Assembly: GCF_000271485.2 (NCBI RefSeq)
Contig: NZ_AKVN02000001.1
Coordinates: 3,063,501 to 3,127,500, forward strand
Length of the DNA stretch: 64,000 nt
From: Pelosinus fermentans DSM 17108
Lineage (GTDB): Bacteria; Bacillota; Negativicutes; DSM-13327
Direction of reading: 5' to 3'
Positions 54,966-63,773 of this stretch are shown in pieces (position 1 is the first letter of the stretch; every line of letters begins with the position of its first letter). Position numbers and translations under genes: made by a program. The notes below the pieces were generated by a model. The model did not search any database. It saw only the letters and a list, made by a program, of their open reading frames with translations, and had not been told where the DNA came from.

Positions 54966-56321
54966 ATGTCTAGAAAACCTGTACAAATCATGGAAACAGT
55001 ATTACGCGATGGTCATCAATCACTTGCTGCTACTCGCATGCGCCTCACGGATATGATACCAGTGTTAGAACAACTCGATAATATGGGATATTTTGCACTA
55101 GAAGCTTGGGGTGGTGCTACTTTTGATAGTTGCTTACGTTTCTTAGGTGAAGATCCTTGGGAACGCTTACGTACCTTGAAATCCCATTTGAAGAAAACTC
55201 CTATTTCTATGTTGCTAAGAGGTCAAAACATTCTTGGTTATAATCACTATGCTGACGATGTTGTTACTGCTTTTGTAAAGAAAATGGTTGAAAATGGTAT
55301 TGGTGTTATTCGTGTATTTGATGCACTCAATGATGTGCGTAATCTTGAAGTAGCTATGAAAGCTGCTAAAGAATCTGGCGCTCATGTACAAGGTGTATGC
55401 GTATATACAATTAGCCCTTATCATACTGTAGAAAGCTACATTAAATTAGCACACCAATTGGTAGAACGTGGTGCAGACTCTATCTGCATTAAAGATATGT
55501 CTGGTCTGCTCAGACCTTATATTGCTCACGATCTAGTTAAAGCTTTAAAAGCAGATCCTAAAGTAGGTGTGCCTATTCAACTTCACACTCACTATACAAG
55601 CGGTATGGGCTCAATGACTTATTTAAAAGCTATTGAAGCTGGTGTAGATGTAATTGACTGTGCACTGTCACCATTTGCTCTTGGTACTTCTCAGCCTTGT
55701 ACTGAAACTATGATTGCTGCTTTAGAAGGTACTGAGTATGATACTGGTCTGAATCGTCACGCACTCAAAGAGTCCGTTCTCCATTTTGCCAATGTTAAGA
55801 AAAGCTTGGCAGCTGACTTCAACCTCAAAACGAGCTTTGATGTTGATACAAATGTTCTTGACTTCCAAATTCCTGGCGGCATGCTTTCTAACTTATTCAA
55901 CCAACTTAAAGAACAGGGTATTGAAGATAAATACCAAGATCTTTTGGAAGAAATGCCTCGTGTTCGTGCAGAGCTTGGCTATCCTCCATTGGTTACACCT
56001 ACCAGCCAAATTATCGGTTCCATGGCTACCTTCAATGTAATGCTCGGCGAGCGTTATAAAATGGTACCACGTGAAATCAAAGACTTGGCTCGTGGTAAAT
56101 ATGGTAAAACTCCTATGCCGGTTGATGAATCTGTTCGTGAAAAGATCATTGGCAACGAACCTATCATTGATTATCGTCCTGCTGATGATATTGCACCACA
56201 AATGGATCTTCTTACTAAACAGCTTGCTGAAAAGGGTTATCCAAATGCATCAATTGAGGATATTTTATCCTATGCATTATTCCCTGAAGTGGCTTTAAAA
56301 TTCTTTGAAAAGAATCGTTAA
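54966..56321 (+). CDS. Carboxyltransferase (transcarboxylase 5S / oxaloacetate decarboxylase alpha / PycB type)
   Basis: 451 residues from the ATG at 54966 (GGGGGA upstream; the reading frame extends 15 codons further without signals). It is the TIM-barrel carboxyltransferase domain: METVLRDGHQSLAATR (about 9-24), WGGATFDSCLRFLGEDPW (about 48-65), LRGQN, CIKDMSGLL (Lys carboxylation site, about 174) and metal ligands LHTHYTSGMG (about 203-212). There is no biotin-carrier domain, so a separate biotin protein is needed. Codon use favours GGT, GCT, CGT and ACT, consistent with high expression. In propionate-forming Negativicutes it likely serves methylmalonyl-CoA/oxaloacetate transcarboxylation; exact partner unknown. 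Confidence 0.86.
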   Translation: MSRKPVQIMETVLRDGHQSLAATRMRLTDMIPVLEQLDNMGYFALEAWGGATFDSCLRFLGEDPWERLRTLKSHLKKTPISMLLRGQNILGYNHYADDVVTAFVKKMVENGIGVIRVFDALNDVRNLEVAMKAAKESGAHVQGVCVYTISPYHTVESYIKLAHQLVERGADSICIKDMSGLLRPYIAHDLVKALKADPKVGVPIQLHTHYTSGMGSMTYLKAIEAGVDVIDCALSPFALGTSQPCTETMIAALEGTEYDTGLNRHALKESVLHFANVKKSLAADFNLKTSFDVDTNVLDFQIPGGMLSNLFNQLKEQGIEDKYQDLLEEMPRVRAELGYPPLVTPTSQIIGSMATFNVMLGERYKMVPREIKDLARGKYGKTPMPVDESVREKIIGNEPIIDYRPADDIAPQMDLLTKQLAEKGYPNASIEDILSYALFPEVALKFFEKNR

Positions 56322-56331
56322 GAAGTAACAT

Positions 56332-56371
56332 AAAAAATCCCCCCTAACTTTTAGGTTAGGGGGGATTTTTT
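56332..56371. terminator. Bidirectional terminator after the carboxyltransferase gene
   Basis: AAAAATCCCCCCTAAC and GTTAGGGGGGATTTTT, 16-bp stem with a 5-6 nt loop, convergent with the nucleoside kinase gene. Confidence 0.94.
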
Positions 56372-56380
56372 TATGTAGTT

Positions 56381-58042
56381 TTACTCATGGAAGCATGATT
56401 CTCCAATAAACTCTCGCAAAATGGAATTCGTTGGAATTTCACAATCATCAATATCTTGAAAATAGGAAAGGAATTTTAACAACCTTGTCGCTTCGGAATA
56501 AGCTACCTGATCTGCTGTGATTTTTTGCAATAATGGTTCTGCATATTTTTTTAGAACTCCTAGTTCATAAATTAATGCTGAATTAAACATAATATCTGCA
56601 TCTTCTTGGAAGGGAAAAATATTCCGTTCCTCACCTCTTCTAACAGAGTGCCACATATTGAGAGTCGTCAGAGCATCATGAGACCGAAATTGGCTATCTC
56701 TGACAATTCTTCGTATGAGTCGTCCATCAGTAGTAGGTATACGGTTATGATTATCAATGGATAGTTGTGTTAACGCACTAATATAAATTTTTACTTTATG
56801 CTCTCTGGCAACAGCTGCCGTGAGCCTTTCATTGAGCCCATGAATCCCCTCAATAATAAGAGGTTGATCCTTTGTAATTTGAATGATATTTCCCCGATAT
56901 TCCCGCTGACCATTTATAAAATTAAAAGAAGGCACGCTAACAGCCTCACCAGCTAATATTTTACATAAATGATCGTTAAAAAGTTCTAAATCAATAGCTT
57001 CAATAGCCTCAAAATCATAGGCCCCCTTTTCATCTTTGGGAGTTCGGTCACGATCAACGAAATAATTATCTAAGGATAGTGCTACAGGCCGCATAGCATT
57101 CACCCTAAGCTGAACAGTTAAACGCTGAGCAAAGGTCGTTTTACCTGATGAAGAAGGACCTGCCACTAAAATTAATCTCACTTCTTTGTGCTCAGCTACA
57201 AAATCAGCAATTTGTGCTATTTTTTTCTCATGCAATGCTTCTGCGACTCTCATAATATCCTTAATCTTACCATTTTCTACGTATTCATTTAATGTAGCTA
57301 CATAACCACACTCTAAAATAGCACCCCAGCGTTCCGCCTCCAAAAATATATCTGATAGTTTTTGCTGAGGTACAAAGGCGGGCAATTGGTCAGGTGATTC
57401 TTTTTCGGGAAATCGTAAAATAAAGCCAGCGGCATGCTGCCTTAATTCAAATATTTTCAAATGCCTTGTACTCGGCGTCATCGTGCCATAGAAATAATCA
57501 TATGTATTGCCACAATAATAAACCCGAACATTTTTACGGTTCAATTGCTTCAAATGCTTCACTTTTTCAGATTGCCCAGTGGCTTCAAATAAGGCTACTG
57601 CTTGCGCAATAGGAATACTCTTCATAGTTATGGGTCTATCTGCATTAATAATCTCTTGCATACGCCTTGTTATTAATTCTAGATGATTTATCGTAACTGC
57701 CTCACCAATATGCAGCTCGCAATATAAACCCTTACTTAATGAGTGTTCTACAGTAACTTCTCCTAATGGGAATAATTCAGACACGGCAGTAATCATTACA
57801 AAAGTCAAGCTGCGCTGATAAACTTTGATACCTGAATCCGTATGTAAATCTAAAAATTCAACGCTACAATCAGAGACTACTTTATACTGTAAGTCTCTGA
57901 TCTCATTGTCCACTCTGGCGGCTACTATTGGCGTAGTATATCGCTTCTGTACAACCTGGCTGATATCTAACAAAGTTGTTCCAGAATCATACAGGCCTAT
58001 TTCACCATTTGCAAAAGAAAGGGTAATTTGCTTTTTTTTCAT
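56381..58042 (-). CDS. Uridine kinase-like nucleoside kinase with TGS/ThrRS-like N-terminus
   Basis: 553 residues, ATG at 58042 with GGGAGG 7 nt away. Residues 1-65 resemble a TGS domain (ITLSFANGEIGLYDSGTTLLD), the next 150 the threonyl-tRNA synthetase editing-like domain (HLELITRRMQEII), and 280-500 the uridine kinase P-loop domain: AGPSSSGKTTFAQRL, DNYFVDRDRTP, EGIHGLN and RRIVRDSQFR. This three-part protein is common in Firmicutes and annotated as nucleoside kinase; in vivo substrate is uncertain and no codon-recognition role is proven. Confidence 0.88.
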   Translation of the reverse strand: MKKKQITLSFANGEIGLYDSGTTLLDISQVVQKRYTTPIVAARVDNEIRDLQYKVVSDCSVEFLDLHTDSGIKVYQRSLTFVMITAVSELFPLGEVTVEHSLSKGLYCELHIGEAVTINHLELITRRMQEIINADRPITMKSIPIAQAVALFEATGQSEKVKHLKQLNRKNVRVYYCGNTYDYFYGTMTPSTRHLKIFELRQHAAGFILRFPEKESPDQLPAFVPQQKLSDIFLEAERWGAILECGYVATLNEYVENGKIKDIMRVAEALHEKKIAQIADFVAEHKEVRLILVAGPSSSGKTTFAQRLTVQLRVNAMRPVALSLDNYFVDRDRTPKDEKGAYDFEAIEAIDLELFNDHLCKILAGEAVSVPSFNFINGQREYRGNIIQITKDQPLIIEGIHGLNERLTAAVAREHKVKIYISALTQLSIDNHNRIPTTDGRLIRRIVRDSQFRSHDALTTLNMWHSVRRGEERNIFPFQEDADIMFNSALIYELGVLKKYAEPLLQKITADQVAYSEATRLLKFLSYFQDIDDCEIPTNSILREFIGESCFHE

Positions 58043-58274
58043 CAATCTGCCTCCCGTTTATACGTTATTATATACTAACAGTAAAGATCAACTTAACTCT
58101 TTCATATCAATGAGCTCTTTTGACTTGTAAATCGGCTACTAGATCATTCTTTTATAATTATATTTTAACATAACTCTTCCTAATCCATAAAGCTTGGTAA
58201 TTTTATTTATCCTATGACTAAGCCGCTCTAAAAGATACGTCTTCTAAGAACGTCTAAGTCCTAAAGATAAAGAA

Positions 58275-58303
58275 GGCAAATAAGCATTCAATACTTATTT
58301 GCC
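58275..58303 (-). terminator. Terminator after the phosphate transporter gene
   Basis: GGCAAATAAG / CTTATTTGCC, 10 bp stem with a 9-nt loop, downstream of the pit stop on the minus strand. The rest of 58046-58332 holds nothing I can identify. Confidence 0.6.
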
Positions 58304-58332
58304 AGCAATTATTTATGTATTTATTATACCAA

Positions 58333-59322
58333 CTAAAAAAACAAAGACATGACTTTATAAGCCAAGGCACTTACCAAAGCTGTGCAAGGAATTGTTAATA
58401 TCCACGCCATGAGCATTTGCTGCGCTACACCCCAGTGAACTGCACTAATGCGTTTTGAAGTTCCTACCCCCATGATAGATCCTGAAACCACATGTGTTGT
58501 ACTTACTGGCAAATGTAATAATGTTGCACCAAAAATGATCAATGAAGAATTCAAATCTGAGGCAAAGCCACTGATCGGCTCCAATTTAAAAATCTTACTG
58601 CCCATGGTACGGATAATTCTCCAACCACCTGCTGCCGTACCTAATCCCATAGCCGTAGCTGCTGATAACTTAACCCAGATAGGAACATCTAAACTGGTTA
58701 AATAGCCTGTACTCACTAAGGTCAAAGTAATGATCCCCATAGCCTTTTGCGCATCGTTTGATCCATGGGAAAAAGCCATCATGGCTGCTGTCAATATTTG
58801 TGCTTTCTTAAATTTAGGATTAATACGCGATGGAGCTTTTCTGCCAAATATCCACAATAGAACTGTCATAACGGTAAATCCTGTAATCATGGCAATGACT
58901 GGAGAACAGATTAAGGCAGCAACAATTTTCAAAATACCTTCTATTTTAAGCGCCTCATAACCTGTAGAAACTAATACTGCACCAACGACTCCGCCTACTA
59001 AAGCATGAGAGGAACTACTAGGAATCCCTTTCCACCAAGTTAGCAAATTCCAGAAAATTGCACCGATGATCGCTGCAATAATAATGTGCTGATTCACCAT
59101 CTGCGCCGACTTTACCAGATCGCTGCCAATTGTCTTAGCAACGCCTGTACTGTACATAGCACCGAGAAAGTTAAGCATTGCAGCCATCCATACTGCAACC
59201 CTTGGTGTTAATGCTCGTGTAGACACCGATGTAGCTATAGCATTAGCAGTATCATGAAATCCATTAATATAGTCAAAGGCTAATGCTAATAAAACGACAA
59301 AAATGATCAATGTATCAGGCAT
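58333..59322 (-). CDS. pit: Low-affinity inorganic phosphate transporter (PiT family)
   Basis: 329 residues, about nine to ten membrane segments. The two inverted PiT signatures are visible: DYINGFHDTANAIATSVSTRAL (about 17-38) and AFSHGSNDAQKAMGIITL (about 184-201). It symports phosphate as neutral metal-phosphate with protons or sodium. The ATG overlaps the DUF47 gene by 8 nt, a normal coupling in this family. No PhoB-type box is evident upstream. Confidence 0.95.
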   Translation of the reverse strand: MPDTLIIFVVLLALAFDYINGFHDTANAIATSVSTRALTPRVAVWMAAMLNFLGAMYSTGVAKTIGSDLVKSAQMVNQHIIIAAIIGAIFWNLLTWWKGIPSSSSHALVGGVVGAVLVSTGYEALKIEGILKIVAALICSPVIAMITGFTVMTVLLWIFGRKAPSRINPKFKKAQILTAAMMAFSHGSNDAQKAMGIITLTLVSTGYLTSLDVPIWVKLSAATAMGLGTAAGGWRIIRTMGSKIFKLEPISGFASDLNSSLIIFGATLLHLPVSTTHVVSGSIMGVGTSKRISAVHWGVAQQMLMAWILTIPCTALVSALAYKVMSLFF

Positions 59323-59941
59323 ATTTCATAACCACGCCCCGCAATAAGTCTGCAATGTCTTCACAGTGGTCAAGGGCGTCCTCCATATGTTCCAATATTT
59401 CTTTCCATTTAATAACCTCGATTGGATCAGAGCAGGTTTCAAATAAAAGAGCTACTTCTCTTCGATAAATATTGTCGCCTTGGGTTTCTAAGTCAGCAAT
59501 TTTATGCGTGTGACTAAGGATTTTCTCTTGATTTCCCTTAATGTTCTTAAACAAAGTAAATACCGCTACCATTTCCTCGGTACAGTCCACTAGCACATTA
59601 ACTAATTGGACAGCTCCTGGTGCAGGTTTTCCAGCCTTATAGAGCACCATACGCTGCATTGTACCTTGTAGAAAATCCACAACATCATCTAACATTGTTG
59701 CCAAAGAATAAATATCCTCGCGATCAAGAGGTGTAATAAATGTCTGATTTAACTTATCAATGATTGCATCATTAATATCGTCAGCTTTATGCTCAATATC
59801 AGAAATTTGCGCCATTTTCTGCTCAAGCTGCGTATACTCATTCATTACACTTTGAAGCACATAAGCCCCTTCCCGCAACACCATACTACTTTCTACAAAT
59901 AACTTAAAAAATTCATCCTCTTTTGGTTTTAAGCCAAACAT
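59315..59941 (-). CDS. DUF47 PhoU-like protein (Pit accessory)
   Basis: 208 residues from the ATG at 59941 (GGGGGTTC upstream; 7 earlier codons lack signals). All-helical, PhoU-fold: FFKLFVESSMVLREGAYVLQSVM, the acidic EHKADDINDAIID, FITPLDREDIYSLATMLDDVVDF and LETQGDNIYRREVALLF. The metal-binding E-x3-D patterns match PhoU. DUF47 proteins are regularly paired with PiT and probably regulate it. Confidence 0.93.
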   Translation of the reverse strand: MFGLKPKEDEFFKLFVESSMVLREGAYVLQSVMNEYTQLEQKMAQISDIEHKADDINDAIIDKLNQTFITPLDREDIYSLATMLDDVVDFLQGTMQRMVLYKAGKPAPGAVQLVNVLVDCTEEMVAVFTLFKNIKGNQEKILSHTHKIADLETQGDNIYRREVALLFETCSDPIEVIKWKEILEHMEDALDHCEDIADLLRGVVMKYA

Positions 59942-60151
59942 CTTTGAACCCCCATTTTTCAAAATTAGAAAAATTTAGTATACAAAATGAACCCAATAAA
60001 ATTAGCCCAAAAATACTATATCATCAATATCATAATAAAACAATGACCTATATTATAGTAAACCATAAGTTTGATTTTTAAAAATAATGCAAATTTTATA
60101 ACATTTCTTTTTTTTTATCCATTAATATGAAATCAAATACACAGGAAAAGA

Positions 60152-60176
60152 GGGTGAACCAAAAATGTGTTCACCC
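60152..60176 (-). terminator. Terminator after the small membrane protein gene
   Basis: GGGTGAAC (60152-60159) and GTTCACCC (60169-60176), 9-nt loop; on the minus strand continues CTCTTTTCC. Confidence 0.8.
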
Positions 60177-60189
60177 ATCTTTGCTGGAT

Positions 60190-60378
60190 TTACCTCTCCA
60201 TCAGCCTACGCAATAAACGATAAGCTACCATAGAAGCAGGCGCACGTTGAATTGCAAATCTCATACCTAAAACAAAAATGATCACTGGCCCAATTACATG
60301 TATTATCCAAAACAAAGAACGAGGAAACTCTAAGACTGTATCATCAATACAATTTTTATGCTGTCGTCCCAAATTCAT
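60190..60378 (-). CDS. Small membrane protein, unknown function
   Basis: 62 residues from the ATG at 60378, with AAAGGAGG immediately before it (unusually close); an ATG at 60408 would add ten residues. One membrane segment (SLFWIIHVIGPVIIFVLGMRF) followed by a basic tail (RLLRRLMER), so the C-terminus is probably cytoplasmic. No family recognised. It follows the aminotransferase gene in the same direction, 69 bp away, and has its own terminator. Confidence 0.55.
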   Translation of the reverse strand: MNLGRQHKNCIDDTVLEFPRSLFWIIHVIGPVIIFVLGMRFAIQRAPASMVAYRLLRRLMER

Positions 60379-60447
60379 CTCCTCCTTTATTGTAGTATTT
60401 CCTTCCATACTACAATCTACAAATGGATAATAGTGTAATTGGTACTT

Positions 60448-61698
60448 TTATTGAATTGAAACAGCTTGGATCGCTTTAGCAAATTTACCAGCCATCCCAG
60501 TCATTTTCTCAGACGTTACCGCACATACTGCGATTCGAATTCCTTTTGCTAAAGGTACAGCAAAGATATGATCCTCATGCAGTTTCTCACAAACCGCCTC
60601 AGGATTTTCAACGGGGACGGTAATAAAGAAACCAGCAATATAAGGAAGCATATGTAAATTAACTTCCTGCGCTTCACGCATAAAAATATCAGCTCGTTTG
60701 CGAATTAAGGCATAATATTCGCCGCGCTCTTGCTCTGCTTGTGCTAATAAACGCTTATCCTGATAAATATCAGCCAATAGTTTCATAGCACTATAGTTAA
60801 TATTTGACCATGTAGCTCGACTTGTAAATTGATTAATGCTTTGAAATTCTGTAATTACTTCTTTATTGGAAGAAATGCCAATCATAACACCTGTCCGTTG
60901 ACCATACATCGTAAATCCTTTTGACATACTGCAGGCCAAAATAGGTAATATATTAGCAGGTAAATTGCCAAATTTCTTTAAAAAAGATCGGCAAGCATTC
61001 TTTTCGCCTGCATAATCAATATAAGCAATATCAATTAAAGGAATAATATGTTTTGTAGTATCTTTAACACAGTCTTTAAAAAGATCTAATACCTGATCCC
61101 AATCACTGTCACTCAAACTAAAACCAGTTGGGTTATGAGCAGGAGTATTAATAATTATAACCAAGTTATTCTGCTTTGCGATTATTTCTCTTACTTTAGC
61201 ACTAAATGCCCCAATATTAAACTTTTGCTGCTCATCAAATAATGTATAGGTATCCAATGTACGCAAGGCATCTTGACACAGTATTTTATAGGGTCCCCAA
61301 TACCAATCAGAGGTTAAAATCGTATCGCCAATCTCTGAATAATTCCAAATGGTATGATGAATAGCACCCGTGCCCCCAGCAGTAGCTACGGCATCAAGAT
61401 AAGCCTCTGGCTTATGATCCGCAAAAGTTAACTCTATCATCGCCGCTAGATAATCCGGCAAACCGGCAATTGGAGCATAGGGTATAATATGGTTGATTGA
61501 AAAGTTTTTAAAAACTTTCTCAACTGTTGGTATGCAAGCTAACCTCTCTTGCTCATCCATAAAAGCACCGATGGTAGCATTGATGACCTTATTTTTACCA
61601 TACTGAGCAGCCGCTTTGGCAGCAGCAGCATTGGCACCGAAAATTTTGTCTGTAGCACACTTTCCCTTTGCATGACATGCAGCAACACTATAAGTCAT
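60448..61698 (-). CDS. PLP-dependent aminotransferase (class I/II)
   Basis: 416 residues. Type I fold: the PLP phosphate region ATAGGTGAIHHTIWNYSEIGD (about 105-125), NTPAHNPTGFSLSD (about 184-197), the PLP Asp and Tyr in PLIDIAYIDYAGE, the Schiff-base Lys in CSMSKGFTMYGQRTG (about 262) and the substrate Arg near KGIRIAVCAV. It resembles aromatic/aspartate aminotransferases. Substrate not assignable, but tyrosine biosynthesis here would need one. AAGGGGG precedes the ATG. A perfect 19-bp inverted repeat lies 23 nt upstream. Confidence 0.85.
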   Translation of the reverse strand: MTYSVAACHAKGKCATDKIFGANAAAAKAAAQYGKNKVINATIGAFMDEQERLACIPTVEKVFKNFSINHIIPYAPIAGLPDYLAAMIELTFADHKPEAYLDAVATAGGTGAIHHTIWNYSEIGDTILTSDWYWGPYKILCQDALRTLDTYTLFDEQQKFNIGAFSAKVREIIAKQNNLVIIINTPAHNPTGFSLSDSDWDQVLDLFKDCVKDTTKHIIPLIDIAYIDYAGEKNACRSFLKKFGNLPANILPILACSMSKGFTMYGQRTGVMIGISSNKEVITEFQSINQFTSRATWSNINYSAMKLLADIYQDKRLLAQAEQERGEYYALIRKRADIFMREAQEVNLHMLPYIAGFFITVPVENPEAVCEKLHEDHIFAVPLAKGIRIAVCAVTSEKMTGMAGKFAKAIQAVSIQ

Positions 61699-61720
61699 TA
61701 TTGTTCCCCCTTGAGATCGT

Positions 61721-61760
61721 TTTATTAGCCAAGTTGTTAGATAACAACTTGGCTAATAAA
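61721..61760. repeat. 40-bp perfect inverted repeat upstream of the aminotransferase
   Basis: TTTATTAGCCAAGTTGTTA (61721-61739) and TAACAACTTGGCTAATAAA (61742-61760) are exact reverse complements separated by only two bases. It may end the asnS transcript or act as an operator for the gene at 61698. There is no T-run after it on the minus strand. Confidence 0.8.
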
Positions 61761-61895
61761 TAAAATAAATTCTTTTTATGGCCTAATGTATTTACTTTTC
61801 CGTAGTAGTTAAAAGTTCCTGCTTTTAAAATTATGTATACAAAGTTTTTTATATTTTCTCTTAAGAAAGTGCTGCATCACAACTAAATCTACTGT

Positions 61896-63188
61896 TTAAG
61901 GATACATTTTATGTAACATTCGAGGAAATGGGATTGTTTCGCGAATATGTTCAAGACCGCATAACCAAGCAACAGTACGTTCAAGTCCTAAACCAAACCC
62001 AGAATGTGGCACTGATCCATATTTTCGCAAGTCCAGATACCACTCAAAAGCTTCTATCGGTAAATGATGCTCTTCAATACGTTGTTTTAAGAGTTCAAGA
62101 TCATCAATCCGCTGTCCACCACCAATAATTTCGCCATATCCTTCCGGTGCCAGGAGGTCTGCACCCAGTACGACATTAGGATCTTCCGGATCAGGCTTCA
62201 TATAAAAGGCCTTAATTGAGGTTGGATAACGATGTACAAAGACAGGTGAACCAAAGTGATTTGAGATAATCGTTTCATGAGGTGCACCAAAGTCTTCTCC
62301 CCAAGTAAAATCTTCTCCTGCTTCTTTCAGTATTTCTACTGCCTCAGTATAAGATATACGTGGAAATGGCAATTGTATGTTTTTTAATTTTTCTACATCC
62401 CGGTCTAAAATGGTCAGTTCTCTCGTACAGCGTTCTAATACCCGTGTGATTACATAGTAAACCATTTCTTCCTGCAGCTTAATATTGTCATCCATGTCAA
62501 AATAAGCCATTTCAGCTTCCACCATCCAAAACTCCATCAAATGACGGCGAGTTTTGGATTTTTCTGCACGAAATGTGGGACCAAAGCAATAGATTCTTCC
62601 TAATGCCATCGCATTTGCCTCACTATATAATTGACCGCTTTGGGACAAATATGCTTTTTCACCATGATAATCTAAACCAAACAATGTGGAGGTTCCTTCA
62701 CATGCTGACGGTGTAATAATCGGAGCATCTGCCAGAACAAAATCACGATGGTAAAAGAAATCTCTAAAAGCATGTTCAATTTCTGATCGAATTCGCAGAA
62801 TTGCCATTTGTCTAGGAGTCCGAATCCATAAATGACGGCGCTCTAGTAAGAAATCTACCCCATGTTCTTTATGTGTAATCGGATATTCTTCTGCAATATT
62901 AATCACATCAAAACCTGTAACTTGCATTTCATAACCACCTGCTGCCCGAGGTTCCTCCTTTACAATTCCTGTTACTGTTATCGAAGTTTCCTGTGTTAAT
63001 ACTTTGGTTTTATCAAACAGTTCTTCTCCTATATCTTGTTTTACAATTACACATTGCAAAAGACCGCTGCCGTCACGTAAAATCAAGAATTTTACTTTTC
63101 CTGAACCACGCTGATTATATAACCATCCTTGAATTGTGACTTCTTCGTCTAAATGTTTTCCCAGATTTTTTATCAATACGGTATTCAA
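61896..63188 (-). CDS. asnS: Asparagine--tRNA ligase
   Basis: Class IIb aminoacyl-tRNA synthetase that attaches asparagine to its tRNA. 430 residues from the TTG at 63188, with AAGGAG 8 nt upstream; an ATG 42 nt earlier has no ribosome site. N-terminal OB-fold with [18 protein letters not shown] (about 17-34), class II motif 1 AHAF region ([14 protein letters not shown]), motif 2 [27 protein letters not shown] (about 207-233) and motif 3 [15 protein letters not shown] (about 402). The Asn rather than Asp type is inferred from overall pattern. Confidence 0.93.
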   Translation of the reverse strand: MNTVLIKNLGKHLDEEVTIQGWLYNQRGSGKVKFLILRDGSGLLQCVIVKQDIGEELFDKTKVLTQETSITVTGIVKEEPRAAGGYEMQVTGFDVINIAEEYPITHKEHGVDFLLERRHLWIRTPRQMAILRIRSEIEHAFRDFFYHRDFVLADAPIITPSACEGTSTLFGLDYHGEKAYLSQSGQLYSEANAMALGRIYCFGPTFRAEKSKTRRHLMEFWMVEAEMAYFDMDDNIKLQEEMVYYVITRVLERCTRELTILDRDVEKLKNIQLPFPRISYTEAVEILKEAGEDFTWGEDFGAPHETIISNHFGSPVFVHRYPTSIKAFYMKPDPEDPNVVLGADLLAPEGYGEIIGGGQRIDDLELLKQRIEEHHLPIEAFEWYLDLRKYGSVPHSGFGLGLERTVAWLCGLEHIRETIPFPRMLHKMYP

Positions 63189-63290
63189 TATCTCCACTCC
63201 TTGTGATTCAATTCGCTGTTTAGGTATCATAATTACATTTACTATTAAGCCTAAAAAATCCTTCTATAAGAAAGTAAAAAGTATATGAAA

Positions 63291-63318
63291 AGATAAGCAG
63301 GTAAAAACCTGCTTATCT
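63291..63318. terminator. Terminator between the spore-protein gene and asnS
   Basis: AGATAAGCAGG / CCTGCTTATCT, 11-bp perfect stem with a 6-nt loop, followed by T residues; ends the minus-strand spore-protein transcript. Confidence 0.9.
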
Positions 63319-63339
63319 TTTCAGCCATATAAATGACTC

Positions 63340-63543
63340 TTATTTACCACTGAATTGCTGTTCTTGGGCCTGAATCATCTTGCGGACCATTTGTCCACCT
63401 ACACGGCCATTATCAGCAGAAGATAATGCACCTTTATAAGTGTTCTTATAGTCTTTAAGACCAATCTCAGCTGCTGTTTCTTCCTTTAATTGATCAAGCG
63501 CCTTTTGTGCGGCAGGGTTTACAGGTTTTTTACTCCTAGACAT
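63340..63543 (-). CDS. Alpha/beta-type small acid-soluble spore protein
   Basis: 67 residues. The family pattern is complete: NPAAQKALDQLKEETAAEIGL with the GPR protease site at about TAAEIGLK (residues 24-31), then SSADNGRVGGQMVRKMIQAQEQQ. These proteins coat DNA in the spore and protect it from UV, and supply amino acids on germination. GGAGGG precedes the ATG. Strong evidence that the organism forms endospores. Expression should be forespore-specific; I could not assign a sigma-G promoter with confidence. Confidence 0.95.
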   Translation of the reverse strand: MSRSKKPVNPAAQKALDQLKEETAAEIGLKDYKNTYKGALSSADNGRVGGQMVRKMIQAQEQQFSGK

Positions 63544-63773
63544 TACGCAACACCCTCCAATAAATTTATTTGTAGTGCCTGTTTATATATTGCCTATAAT
63601 GAATCGAATACATACATTGAAATTTTTGGCTGCAATACAAATTCTATCCTTCTCAATAAAAATCTTATATATAATTCAACTTTTCATTTTAATGAAGAAC
63701 ATCCCTTAGTAAAGCAACATAAAATAATAATAAAAATACTCTATATTTACATTTTAGTAAAGGAGGAGTTCAC

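Noticed and set aside
63544-63640. Sigma-G promoter before the spore protein gene
   Set aside because: A CATTATA is present but no matching -35 at the right distance; too weak to list.
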